Shown: positions 1 to 7,293 of the stretch, in pieces
How the letters are laid out: each line of letters begins with the position of its first letter
Numbering within the stretch: the stretch's first letter is position 1
NCBI RefSeq assembly: GCF_002080455.1
Contig: NZ_CP020555.1
Location: 6,996,501-7,060,500, forward strand
Reading direction: 5' to 3'
Origin: Streptomyces sp. Sge12
Lineage (GTDB): Bacteria; Actinomycetota; Actinomycetes; Streptomycetales; Streptomycetaceae
Length of the DNA: 64,000 nucleotides
Translations under genes and position numbers: made by a program
The notes under the pieces: model-generated
The model's input: the letters and a program-made list of their open reading frames with translations, nothing else
The model's database searches: none
Told to the model about the DNA's origin: nothing

Positions 1-1098
1 ACCAGCGGCCAACCCCGGCTGCACGTGGACGGGGAACCGGTTCTGCGGCTCACCCGGGCCGACCTCTCCGGATTCACCCCGCAGGCCGCGGCCGAACGCG
101 TGGCCCTGCAGAGCAACGAGAGCGCCTCCACCGTCCTCGACCTGGAGAGCGGCCGCACCAGCGCCTTCCGGCTGCTGCGGCTCGCCCCCGACGAGCACGT
201 CCTGATCCTCGCCTCCCACCTCGCGGTCTTCGACGGCTGGTCCTCCGGGGTCTTCCTCACGGACCTGGCCGCCGGCTACCGAGAGGGCCCGGCGGGTCCG
301 GGCGCCTCGGCCCCGCCCGCACTCCAGTTCCCCGACTACGCCGACTGGCAGCACCGGTGGCTCGCCGGACCCGACGGCTCCGCCGAACTCGCCCGCCGCC
401 GGGCCGTGTTCGCCGCCGACCCGCCCGCGGCCCGGGCACCCGGCGGGTTCGAACGCGGTCATGTGCCCGTACGGCTGGCCCGCGGGCCCGTCGACGCCGG
501 GCTGGAACTGGGCGCGGCCGAGGGAGCCACCCCGTTCATGACGCTGCTCGCCGCGCTGGCCGTCGTACTCGCCCGCCGGGAGGGCCGCACCTCACTGGTG
601 ATCGGCACCCCGGCGGCCGGCCGCTTCGCCGGAGCCCTCGAAGGCGCCGTCGGACAGTTCACCACCGTCGTGCCGATCCGGCTCGACCTGACGGGAGACC
701 CCGCCTTCCGGGAGCTGCTGCACCGCACCCGGGCCGCCGTAGCCGACGCACTGGCCCACCAACGCCTGCCCGTCGACGTCCTGTTCGGAGAGGGAACACC
801 CCCGCCGTACAACGTCCTGTTCGCCCTCCACAACTACCCGGCGGTCCCCCTGGACCTGCCGGGGATCGCGGTCGGCCAGCTGCCCGGGCCGCCCGCCCGG
901 CACCTCGAGCTCTACAGCCCCGACCCGGCTGCCGCCCTCGCCTGCATCGGCCTCGTGGAACGGGACGGCGAGATCGGCGGCACCGCCGAGTACAACCGCC
1001 ACGCGGCCACGCCCGAGGACGTGCGGGCGCTGCTCACCGGAATCGAGGACGTGCTGGACCGGGCCGCCGCCGCGCCCGCATCCCCGCTGACCACCTAG
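1..1098 (+). CDS. NRPS condensation domain, 3' part (gene continues left of window)
   Basis: The reading frame is open from base 1, so this is the C-terminal part of a longer gene. About 365 residues are visible and they cover most of a condensation domain, the NRPS domain that joins aminoacyl groups held on neighbouring carrier proteins. The HHxxxDG motif region is at 217-237 but reads HLAVFDG. The first His and the DG are kept, and the second, catalytic His is Leu. Later blocks are recognisable, including GQFTTVVPIRLDL (GQF of core C5) and the RLPVDVLF stretch. The protein ends after this domain with no carrier or thioesterase domain. It is followed 10 bases later by the acyl-CoA dehydrogenase pair, so all three are probably one operon. 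The domain may be non-catalytic or do something other than ordinary condensation (inference). Confidence 0.85.
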   Translation, partial: TSGQPRLHVDGEPVLRLTRADLSGFTPQAAAERVALQSNESASTVLDLESGRTSAFRLLRLAPDEHVLILASHLAVFDGWSSGVFLTDLAAGYREGPAGPGASAPPALQFPDYADWQHRWLAGPDGSAELARRRAVFAADPPAARAPGGFERGHVPVRLARGPVDAGLELGAAEGATPFMTLLAALAVVLARREGRTSLVIGTPAAGRFAGALEGAVGQFTTVVPIRLDLTGDPAFRELLHRTRAAVADALAHQRLPVDVLFGEGTPPPYNVLFALHNYPAVPLDLPGIAVGQLPGPPARHLELYSPDPAAALACIGLVERDGEIGGTAEYNRHAATPEDVRALLTGIEDVLDRAAAAPASPLTT

Positions 1099-1108
1099 GG
1101 AGTTGCCC

Positions 1109-2299
1109 GTGCTCACCACCGAGTTCTACCGCGCGCCCGCGGACTGCGGGCTCGTACGGAGCGGGGCCGACGTGCCCCGCACCCCCATGCGGGCCCTGCG
1201 CGAGGACATCCACGACATCCTGGTCTCCGCTCCCGTGGCCGAGGCCCGGCGTACCCGCGACCCCCGCCCCATCCACCGGGCCCTGGGCGAACAGGGCCTC
1301 CTCGCGCCCCAGTGGCCCGAGGAGTACGGGGGCCGCGGCATCAGCCAGGTCGCGGCCGCCGTACTGGTCGAGGAACTGGCCATGCACGACGTACCCGACC
1401 TGCTGCACACCCTCACCGTGCAGATCGTCGGATCCACCCTGCTCAACGTCGCGAGCCCGGCGATGAAGGCCCGCCACCTGCCCGGCTTCGCGGCCGGCAC
1501 CGCCTTCGGCTGCGTCCTGTTCAGCGAACCCCAGGCCGGTTCCGACCTCAACATCCTCTCCACCCGCGCCGTTTCCGACGGCCGGGGCGGCTACAAGCTG
1601 TACGGCACCAAGGTCCACTCGCTCTTCGCCCGGCTCGCCGACTACGGCCTGTGCCTGGCCCGCGGCGAGGACGACGCGTTCAGCCTGTTCCTCGTCCCCC
1701 TGGCCCAGCCGGGCGTCACCATCCGGCAGATCCCGGGCATGGGCGACGACGCCTTCCACGAGGTCACCCTCGACGGCGTGGCCGTCACCGCCGACGACGT
1801 GGTCGGCGAGACCGGCCAGGGCTGGGCGATCGTCGTCAAGACCCTCGCCTTCGAGCGCACCGGACTCGACTACTACGTCAAGGCGCTGCGCTGGTACCGG
1901 GCGGCCGTGGAACGGCTGGAGGCCCACACCGACCGGCTCGAGGCCGGCCAGCACGACCAGATCGGCCTGGCCAAGCTCAACGCCCGGCTGCTCGCGGCCG
2001 GCACGCTGGTCCGCCGCGTCCTCACCCGCCTCGACCGGGGCGAACTCAACGAGGACGAGGCCGCCGCCGCGAAGTGGTACACCACCGAACTCGCCGCCGA
2101 GGTGGCCTGGTGGGCCGCGGAACTCGACGGCGACCGCAGCATGACCCTCGACGACCCCGAGGTCGACGGGGTGGCACACCCACTCGACGCGGCGTTGCGC
2201 GAAGCCCCGGGGATGCGGATATCGGGCGGCACCGCCGAAATGATGCTGGAGACGCTGGCCCGGCTGCGTCTCGACTCAGGTGCGGAGGTACGGCCGTGA
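1109..2299 (+). CDS. acyl-CoA dehydrogenase family protein
   Basis: An FAD-dependent enzyme of the acyl-CoA dehydrogenase family (alpha-beta dehydrogenation of acyl-CoA or carrier-bound acyl groups), 396 residues, full length for the family. The N-terminal helical domain (EQGLLAPQWPEEYGG), the middle beta-domain (FSEPQAGSDL, the usual flavin/substrate loop) and the C-terminal helical domain ending GTAEMMLETLARLRL are visible. GTG at 1109 is chosen because AGGGAG at 1097-1101 precedes it at normal distance; a TTG at 1103 is less well placed. It overlaps the next dehydrogenase by the 4-base GTGA. Its place beside NRPS genes suggests it desaturates a biosynthetic intermediate rather than serving fatty-acid breakdown; the substrate cannot be read from sequence. 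Confidence 0.87.
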   Translation: MLTTEFYRAPADCGLVRSGADVPRTPMRALREDIHDILVSAPVAEARRTRDPRPIHRALGEQGLLAPQWPEEYGGRGISQVAAAVLVEELAMHDVPDLLHTLTVQIVGSTLLNVASPAMKARHLPGFAAGTAFGCVLFSEPQAGSDLNILSTRAVSDGRGGYKLYGTKVHSLFARLADYGLCLARGEDDAFSLFLVPLAQPGVTIRQIPGMGDDAFHEVTLDGVAVTADDVVGETGQGWAIVVKTLAFERTGLDYYVKALRWYRAAVERLEAHTDRLEAGQHDQIGLAKLNARLLAAGTLVRRVLTRLDRGELNEDEAAAAKWYTTELAAEVAWWAAELDGDRSMTLDDPEVDGVAHPLDAALREAPGMRISGGTAEMMLETLARLRLDSGAEVRP

Positions 2300-3447
2300 C
2301 GACAAAGGCGGTAGGCGGGAACGGCACCGGCGGCGGCCGGGGCGCTCCGGCGGTGCCCGAGCGGTGGCGGGAACGGGAGGACGAGGACTCGCTCTTCCGG
2401 CAGCTCCGGCTCACCGTCCGGCAGGGCCTGGAGGTCGACGGGGACACCCCCGCCGGGGCCTGGGAGGCGCTGACCCAGGTGGGCGCCTGGGAGTTCGCCC
2501 TCCCCATCGGCCAGGACGGCCTCGACCTCGGCCAGGCCGTCATCGCCATGGTCTGCGAGGAGGCGGGCAACGCGATGCAGCCCGTCCCGCTGACCGACAC
2601 CCTCCTCGCCCTGGACCTGGTCGCCGGCCTCGGCCCCCTCGCCCCCGGGGCCACCGACAGCCTCCTGGACCGGGTGCGGACCGGGGAACTGGAGATCGCC
2701 GTGCCGGGCCGGCTGCCCGATCCGCGCGGCACCGTACCGCCCGGGATCACGTGGAAGCCGGACGGGGACACCGGCGCCGTCGTCCTCACCGGCGTGGGCG
2801 GCCCCTTCGCCGCCGGCGTCGGGCCCGGCGCCCTGCTCGTCCTCGCCGGCGGTCCCGACGGCCCGTGCGTGGCGCTCGTGGGCCTGCCCACCGGGGGAGT
2901 GGAGGTACGCCCGCTGCGCGACCACGGCGGCGGAGCCGTCGCCAGTGCCGTCTTCGACGAGGTGCGACTGCCGGCCGAGGCGGTGCTGCTGCGCGGCCTC
3001 GCCGCCGAACAGGCCCTCGCCCGGGTGGGTCTGCGCGCCGCCGTCCACCAGGCCTCGCTGCTGGCCGGGATCACCGCGGCCGCCCTGACCGCGGTCGTCT
3101 CCCGGATCCGCGGCCGGCAGCAGTTCGGCCAGGCCCTGGTCAAGCACCAGGGCCCCCGGCTGCGCGTGGCCGGCCTGCTGGCCCGCCTCGACGCCGTGCG
3201 CTGGGCCGTGGGCGACGCAGCCCGGGACCTGGACGAGGACCGGCTCACCGTGGGGGAGGCCGCCGGGCTGATCGCCCTCACGGCGGAGACCACGCTCGAC
3301 GTGACACGTGACGCCGTCCACCTGCACGGCGCCTCGGGCCTGGTCCGGGACGGCCTGGTGGCGGGCTGCTACCGGCGCGCGGCCTGGGAAGCCATGCGCT
3401 GCGGGCGTCCGGCCCACCTGTGGGACACCGCGGCGCACACGCCCTGA
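2296..3447 (+). CDS. acyl-CoA dehydrogenase family protein, divergent partner
   Basis: A second, more divergent acyl-CoA dehydrogenase-like protein of 383 residues. The GTG start overlaps the stop of the preceding dehydrogenase (GTGA) and has a good ribosome site GGAGG at 2285-2289. The C-terminal helical part is best conserved (RIRGRQQFGQALVKHQ and the HLHGASGLVRDG stretch). The middle domain is weak, with no clear flavin-binding loop. Adjacent, coupled pairs of a canonical and a divergent member are known in actinobacteria to form heteromeric dehydrogenases, for example in steroid side-chain breakdown. I infer a similar two-subunit enzyme here. Transcription ends at the strong hairpin just downstream. 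Confidence 0.82.
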   Translation: MTTKAVGGNGTGGGRGAPAVPERWREREDEDSLFRQLRLTVRQGLEVDGDTPAGAWEALTQVGAWEFALPIGQDGLDLGQAVIAMVCEEAGNAMQPVPLTDTLLALDLVAGLGPLAPGATDSLLDRVRTGELEIAVPGRLPDPRGTVPPGITWKPDGDTGAVVLTGVGGPFAAGVGPGALLVLAGGPDGPCVALVGLPTGGVEVRPLRDHGGGAVASAVFDEVRLPAEAVLLRGLAAEQALARVGLRAAVHQASLLAGITAAALTAVVSRIRGRQQFGQALVKHQGPRLRVAGLLARLDAVRWAVGDAARDLDEDRLTVGEAAGLIALTAETTLDVTRDAVHLHGASGLVRDGLVAGCYRRAAWEAMRCGRPAHLWDTAAHTP

Positions 3448-3464
3448 CCGGCGCCGCACGAAGG

Positions 3465-3493
3465 AAGGGGCCCCCGCACCGCGGGGGCCCCTT
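3465..3493. terminator. strong hairpin between convergent genes
   Basis: A perfect 13-bp stem (3465-3477 with 3481-3493) and a 3-base loop, with AA on one side and TT on the other, lie in the short gap between the dehydrogenase operon (plus) and the GNAT gene (minus). It can end transcription from both sides and separates the two arms of the cluster. Confidence 0.85.
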
Positions 3494-3513
3494 CTGCGTT
3501 CCGGCCGCGGCCG

Positions 3514-4095
3514 TCAGACCAGGTCGCGGCGCATGACCCAGCGGTGGCGCTTGTCGCTCTTGGCCTCGGTGCGGTGGACCCGGCGGAAGCCGGCCCGCTC
3601 GAACATGTCCATCGTCCCGACATAGGCGAGGGTCGGGTTCACCCGGCCGCCCTCCGGGTCCACCGGATACCCCTCGACGGCGGGCGCGCCGTTGGCGCGC
3701 GCGTGCTCGACGGCACCCTCCAGCAGACCGGAGGCGACCCCCTTGCCGCGGTACTCCTTGCGTACCACGAAGCAGGTCACCGACCACACGGGCAGATCGT
3801 CCACCGGCGTGATCGTCTTCGAGGAGGTCAGCCGGTCGAGTTGGCGGCGCGGCGCCACGTTGCACCAGCCGGCCACCTCGCCGTCGAGGAACCCCAGCAC
3901 CCCGGGCGGCGGATCGGCCTTCTCCATCAGGCCGCGCAGGTGCTCGCCGCGCTCGTCGGCGCTCAGCCGCCCGTAGTCTCCCGTGGACAGCCGCCACGCC
4001 ATGCACCAGCAGGTGTGCGCGCTCTTCTTGGGCTGGAGCACCTGCTGGATGTCGTCCCACAGATCCGCCGTGGCGGGCCGTACTTCTAAGCTCAT
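3514..4095 (-). CDS. GNAT-family N-acetyltransferase with an early TTA codon
   Basis: A 193-residue acetyltransferase of the GNAT fold. It belongs to the actinobacterial type with a CWCM motif near residue 29 (AHTCWCMAWR), and has the acetyl-CoA loop VRKEYRGKGVASGLLEGA and a C-terminal YVGTMDMFERAGF. It would transfer acetyl from acetyl-CoA to an amine; the target is unknown. It is the last gene of the minus-strand NRPS operon, 26 bases after the threonine aldolase stop, so self-protection or tailoring are both possible. The third codon (4087-4089) is TTA, which in Streptomyces needs the bldA tRNA and delays translation until late growth. Confidence 0.87.
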   Translation of the reverse strand: MSLEVRPATADLWDDIQQVLQPKKSAHTCWCMAWRLSTGDYGRLSADERGEHLRGLMEKADPPPGVLGFLDGEVAGWCNVAPRRQLDRLTSSKTITPVDDLPVWSVTCFVVRKEYRGKGVASGLLEGAVEHARANGAPAVEGYPVDPEGGRVNPTLAYVGTMDMFERAGFRRVHRTEAKSDKRHRWVMRRDLV

Positions 4096-4121
4096 GCTGC
4101 TACTTCGCTCTCTTCCGCTGC

Positions 4122-5192
4122 TTACAGGTGTCCCGCGGGCGCGGTGTTCCGCACCCCGGTGACGACGTCGGTCATCACGGCCGCCAGCACGTCCAGGGCG
4201 CGCCGGCACACCTTGTGCCCTGCGTCCAGATGAGTGACCAGCCGGACCGTCTCCGGGCCGGGCGCGGTCACCAGTACTCCCTCCTGCGCGGCCCGTGCGA
4301 CGACCTCGTCGGCCCGGGCCACCTCGACGATGACGATGTTGGTCTCCGGCGGGCGCACGGTGAACCCCGCGTCCCGCAGGCCCGCCGCCAGCAGAGCGGC
4401 GTGGGCGTGGTCCTCGGCGATCCGCTCCACGTGGTGGTCCAGCGCGTACAGTCCCGCAGCCGCCAGGATGCCCGACTGGCGCATCCCGCCGCCCAGGCCG
4501 TGCCGCAACTTCCGGGCCCGCGACAGCTGTTCGACCGGCAGCAGGAGGACCGACCCGACGGGCGCGCCCAGCCCCTTCGACAGGCACACGGACAGCGAGT
4601 CGGCGGTCTCCCCGTACTCCCGCGCCGCCGTTCCCGTCGCGGCCATCGCGTTCCAGATCCGGGCGCCGTCCATGTGCACGGCCAGGCCCGCGCCGGCCGT
4701 CAGTTCCCGTACGGCGCGCAGCGTCTCCAGGGGGTGGACCGTACCGCCGGCCCGGGTGTGGGTCTGCTCGACCTCCACCGCGCGGGTGCCGAGCGTGTAC
4801 GGGTTCCCCCGCCGGACCACCCCGGCCAGCAGCTCCGCGGTGATCACCCCCCGCTCGGCCGACACCGTGCGGGTCTGGATCCCGCCGTAGCGGGCCGGGG
4901 AGGCCTCCTCGTGCGCCAGGACGTGCGCCTCGGCATCGCACACCAGCTCCTCGCCGGGGCCGACGAGGAGCTGGAGGGCGATCTGGTTGGCCATCACCCC
5001 GGACGGGGTGAACAGGGCGCCGGAGAAGCCGAACATCCCGGCGAGCCGGTCCTCCAGCGCGCGGACGGTCGGATCCTCCCCGAACAGGTCGTCGCCGACC
5101 TCCGCGGCGGCCATCGCCGCCCGCATCCCGGGACCCGGCCGGGTCACCGTGTCGCTGCGCAGGTCGGCGGTCTCGGAACTCCCGATGCTCAT
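4122..5192 (-). CDS. threonine aldolase family PLP enzyme
   Basis: A 356-residue fold-type I PLP enzyme of the low-specificity L-threonine aldolase family, which cleaves or forms beta-hydroxy-alpha-amino acids from glycine and an aldehyde. Clear marks are the N-terminal DLRSDTVTRP, the cofactor Asp in VHMDGARIWNA (about residue 175) and the Schiff-base Lys in CLSKGLGAPVGS (about residue 206). The ATG overlaps the DUF2461 stop by four bases (ATGA), so the two are translationally coupled. In this operon it probably supplies or removes a beta-hydroxy amino acid for the NRPS module (inference). It differs clearly from the second threonine aldolase at 41998-43092. Confidence 0.9.
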   Translation of the reverse strand: MSIGSSETADLRSDTVTRPGPGMRAAMAAAEVGDDLFGEDPTVRALEDRLAGMFGFSGALFTPSGVMANQIALQLLVGPGEELVCDAEAHVLAHEEASPARYGGIQTRTVSAERGVITAELLAGVVRRGNPYTLGTRAVEVEQTHTRAGGTVHPLETLRAVRELTAGAGLAVHMDGARIWNAMAATGTAAREYGETADSLSVCLSKGLGAPVGSVLLLPVEQLSRARKLRHGLGGGMRQSGILAAAGLYALDHHVERIAEDHAHAALLAAGLRDAGFTVRPPETNIVIVEVARADEVVARAAQEGVLVTAPGPETVRLVTHLDAGHKVCRRALDVLAAVMTDVVTGVRNTAPAGHL

Positions 5193-5902
5193 GACGGTAC
5201 GTCAACTCCTCGCTCGCGGGGCTGTGGGGTGAGTTCGCGGGCCGCCATCCAGTCCAACAGGGGGCGCACCGCCTGCCAGGTCTCCCGCACCAGTTCCCCG
5301 GCGCGCGCCGTGTGCAGGCCCGCGTCCGGTCCGTAGCGGCGGCCCGCGTCGATCTTGCGGTGGCGCAGCAGCCCCAGCCGCGGATGGTCCGCCGGGACCC
5401 CCCGCGGCCGGGACCTGAGCCGGTCGCCGCCCAGGACGAACCCCTGGGCCTCCAGCCGGCCCGCGATCGCGGCCAGCTCCGCGCCGCCGTCCTCCTGCTC
5501 GACGGCGGCGCGGTAGCGGGCGACCTCGGCCCCGGCGTACGGGTACCACCGCCCGGAGGCGTACAGGCCGTGCCGGTCCAGGTGGACCCACAGGCCCAGA
5601 CAGGGCAGCAGGTCCAGATAGGCGCCCTGGTAGGTCTTGTACGGCGACTTGTCGTGGGACATCCGGGTGTCCCGGACCGGGCCGAGCACCTGCACCCCGC
5701 CCGGCCCGCCCGACCCGGTCGACTCCCTGAAGCCCGACTCCTTGACATACGTGCTCAGTTCAGCGGCCAGCTCGTCCATCGGCGCACGTACGTCGCGCTC
5801 GTACCGCTCGCGGTGGCGCAGTCGCCACGCCTCCTTGCTGTTGTCGGCCGCGAGGTCCCCGTACAGGCGCAGTGCCGAGGGCGGGAAGCCGCTGAAGGTC
5901 AC
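5189..5902 (-). CDS. DUF2461 (TIGR02453) family protein
   Basis: A 237-residue protein of the DUF2461/TIGR02453 family, recognised by the N-terminal FSGFPPSALRLYGDLAADN, the following WRLRHRERYERDVRAPM stretch and RDTRMSHDKSPYKTYQGA in the middle. The biochemical function of the family is unknown. The GTG start overlaps the stop of the SHMT-like gene (GTGA), and its own stop overlaps the threonine aldolase start (ATGA). It is therefore built into the NRPS operon rather than placed there by chance. A role in handling the amino-acid building block is only a guess from position. Confidence 0.85.
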   Translation of the reverse strand: MTFSGFPPSALRLYGDLAADNSKEAWRLRHRERYERDVRAPMDELAAELSTYVKESGFRESTGSGGPGGVQVLGPVRDTRMSHDKSPYKTYQGAYLDLLPCLGLWVHLDRHGLYASGRWYPYAGAEVARYRAAVEQEDGGAELAAIAGRLEAQGFVLGGDRLRSRPRGVPADHPRLGLLRHRKIDAGRRYGPDAGLHTARAGELVRETWQAVRPLLDWMAARELTPQPRERGVDVPS

Positions 5903-7293
5903 GGCAGATACCCCGGCAGGGGGTGGGCGGCGCACAGTTCGGAGACCCGGGTGCGCACCCGGTCGCGCAGTGCGTCCGGCAGTACGCCGCCCTGCGCGCG
6001 CAGCGCCACGAGGACGTCGGCGACCAGGTCGGCGCACTCGGCGGCCACCGCGTGGTCCATGCCGCGCGCGGCCAGCGTGTTGGTGCCGAGCCGCAGTCCG
6101 CCGGTCACCCGGACCGGCGTGGTGTCGCCCGGGACCCGGTTGCGGTTGACGACGATCCCGCAGGCCTCCAGGGCCTGTTCGGCGATGTCCCCGGTGACGC
6201 CGCTGCCGCGCAGGTCGAGCAGCACCATGTGGGTGTCCGTACCGCCGGTGACCAGCCGGAACCCCCGGTCCGAGAGGCGCTCGGCGATCGCCTGCGCGCC
6301 GTCGGCGAGCCGCTTGGCGAGCTCGGCGAAGTCGGGGCTCGCCACGAAGTCCAGGGCGCGCGCCTTGGCCGCCACCGACGCCAGGTCGGGGGTGCCCTGG
6401 GTGAAGGGGAACACGGCGCGGCGCAGGGTCGCGGCCAGGGTGCCGCGCTCGGGCCCGGCCTTGCGGGCATCGCGGCCGAGCAGGATCAGCCCGCCGCGCG
6501 GGCCGTACAGCTGCTTGTAGGTGCTGGTGGTCGTCACATGGGCGTGGTCGACGGGGCTCTGGTGGAGGCCGGCGGCGACCAGCCCCGCGATGTGCGAGAT
6601 GTCGGCCAGCAGATAGGCGTTGGCCTCGTCCGCGATCTCCCGGAAGCGGGCGAAGTCGATGCTGCGGGGGTAGGCGCTCGCCCCGCAGACGATCAGCTTC
6701 GGCCGGTGCTCCAGGGCCAGCTCGCGGATCTGGTCGTAGTCGAGCAGCCCCTCCGGCGTCACCCGGTAGCCGTGGGCGCGGTAGTACCGGCCGGTCACCG
6801 AGGCGGGGGAGCCGTGGGTGAGGTGGCCGCCGCAGTCCAGGTCCAGGCCGAGCAGGCTGTCGCCCGGGCCGAGCAGCGCCGTGATCACGGCGAGGTTCGC
6901 GGAGGAGCCGGAGTGCGGCTGCACGATCGCGTCCTGGGCCCCGAACGCCGCGCACGCCCGGTCGATCGCGAGGCGCTCGATCTCGTCGGCGACGCCGCAG
7001 CCCGCGTGGTAGCGGTTCCCGGGGAAGCCCTCGGCGGTCAGGTTGCCGAGCGTGCTGCCCTCGCAGGCCAGTACGGAGGGATCCGCGACGCTGGACGCCG
7101 CGACCATCATCAGGGTGTCGCGCTGGCGCGCCGACTCCCTGGCCAGCAGCGCGTACAGCGTGGCGTCGCGCTCTCTGAGCCGCGTCGTGGCGTGCCCGGC
7201 GAAATCGACCAGGTCGGGCGCGGGCGCGGGTCCGGTGCCCGGTGCCGCGGGCAGCTCCGGCTCGGTGACGGGCGCGGGCAGGGTGAGACTCAT
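5899..7293 (-). CDS. SHMT-like PLP enzyme with altered active site
   Basis: A 464-residue fold-type I PLP enzyme clearly related to serine hydroxymethyltransferase (GlyA), with EGSTLGNLTAEGFPGNRY, QPHSGSSANLA and the PLP-lysine block ending YKQLYGPRGG (Lys about residue 260). Against E. coli GlyA by eye, the folate-chemistry Glu57 position is Ser (about residue 67), the second Tyr of KRYYGGC is His, the His before the PLP lysine is Tyr, and the Arg of KTLRGPRGG is Tyr. These changes suggest another substrate or reaction, such as making an alpha-substituted serine, known for the SHMT homologue of the JBIR-34/35 pathway. The ATG overlaps the NRPS stop (ATGA). It is not a housekeeping glyA. Confidence 0.87.
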   Translation of the reverse strand: MSLTLPAPVTEPELPAAPGTGPAPAPDLVDFAGHATTRLRERDATLYALLARESARQRDTLMMVAASSVADPSVLACEGSTLGNLTAEGFPGNRYHAGCGVADEIERLAIDRACAAFGAQDAIVQPHSGSSANLAVITALLGPGDSLLGLDLDCGGHLTHGSPASVTGRYYRAHGYRVTPEGLLDYDQIRELALEHRPKLIVCGASAYPRSIDFARFREIADEANAYLLADISHIAGLVAAGLHQSPVDHAHVTTTSTYKQLYGPRGGLILLGRDARKAGPERGTLAATLRRAVFPFTQGTPDLASVAAKARALDFVASPDFAELAKRLADGAQAIAERLSDRGFRLVTGGTDTHMVLLDLRGSGVTGDIAEQALEACGIVVNRNRVPGDTTPVRVTGGLRLGTNTLAARGMDHAVAAECADLVADVLVALRAQGGVLPDALRDRVRTRVSELCAAHPLPGYLP

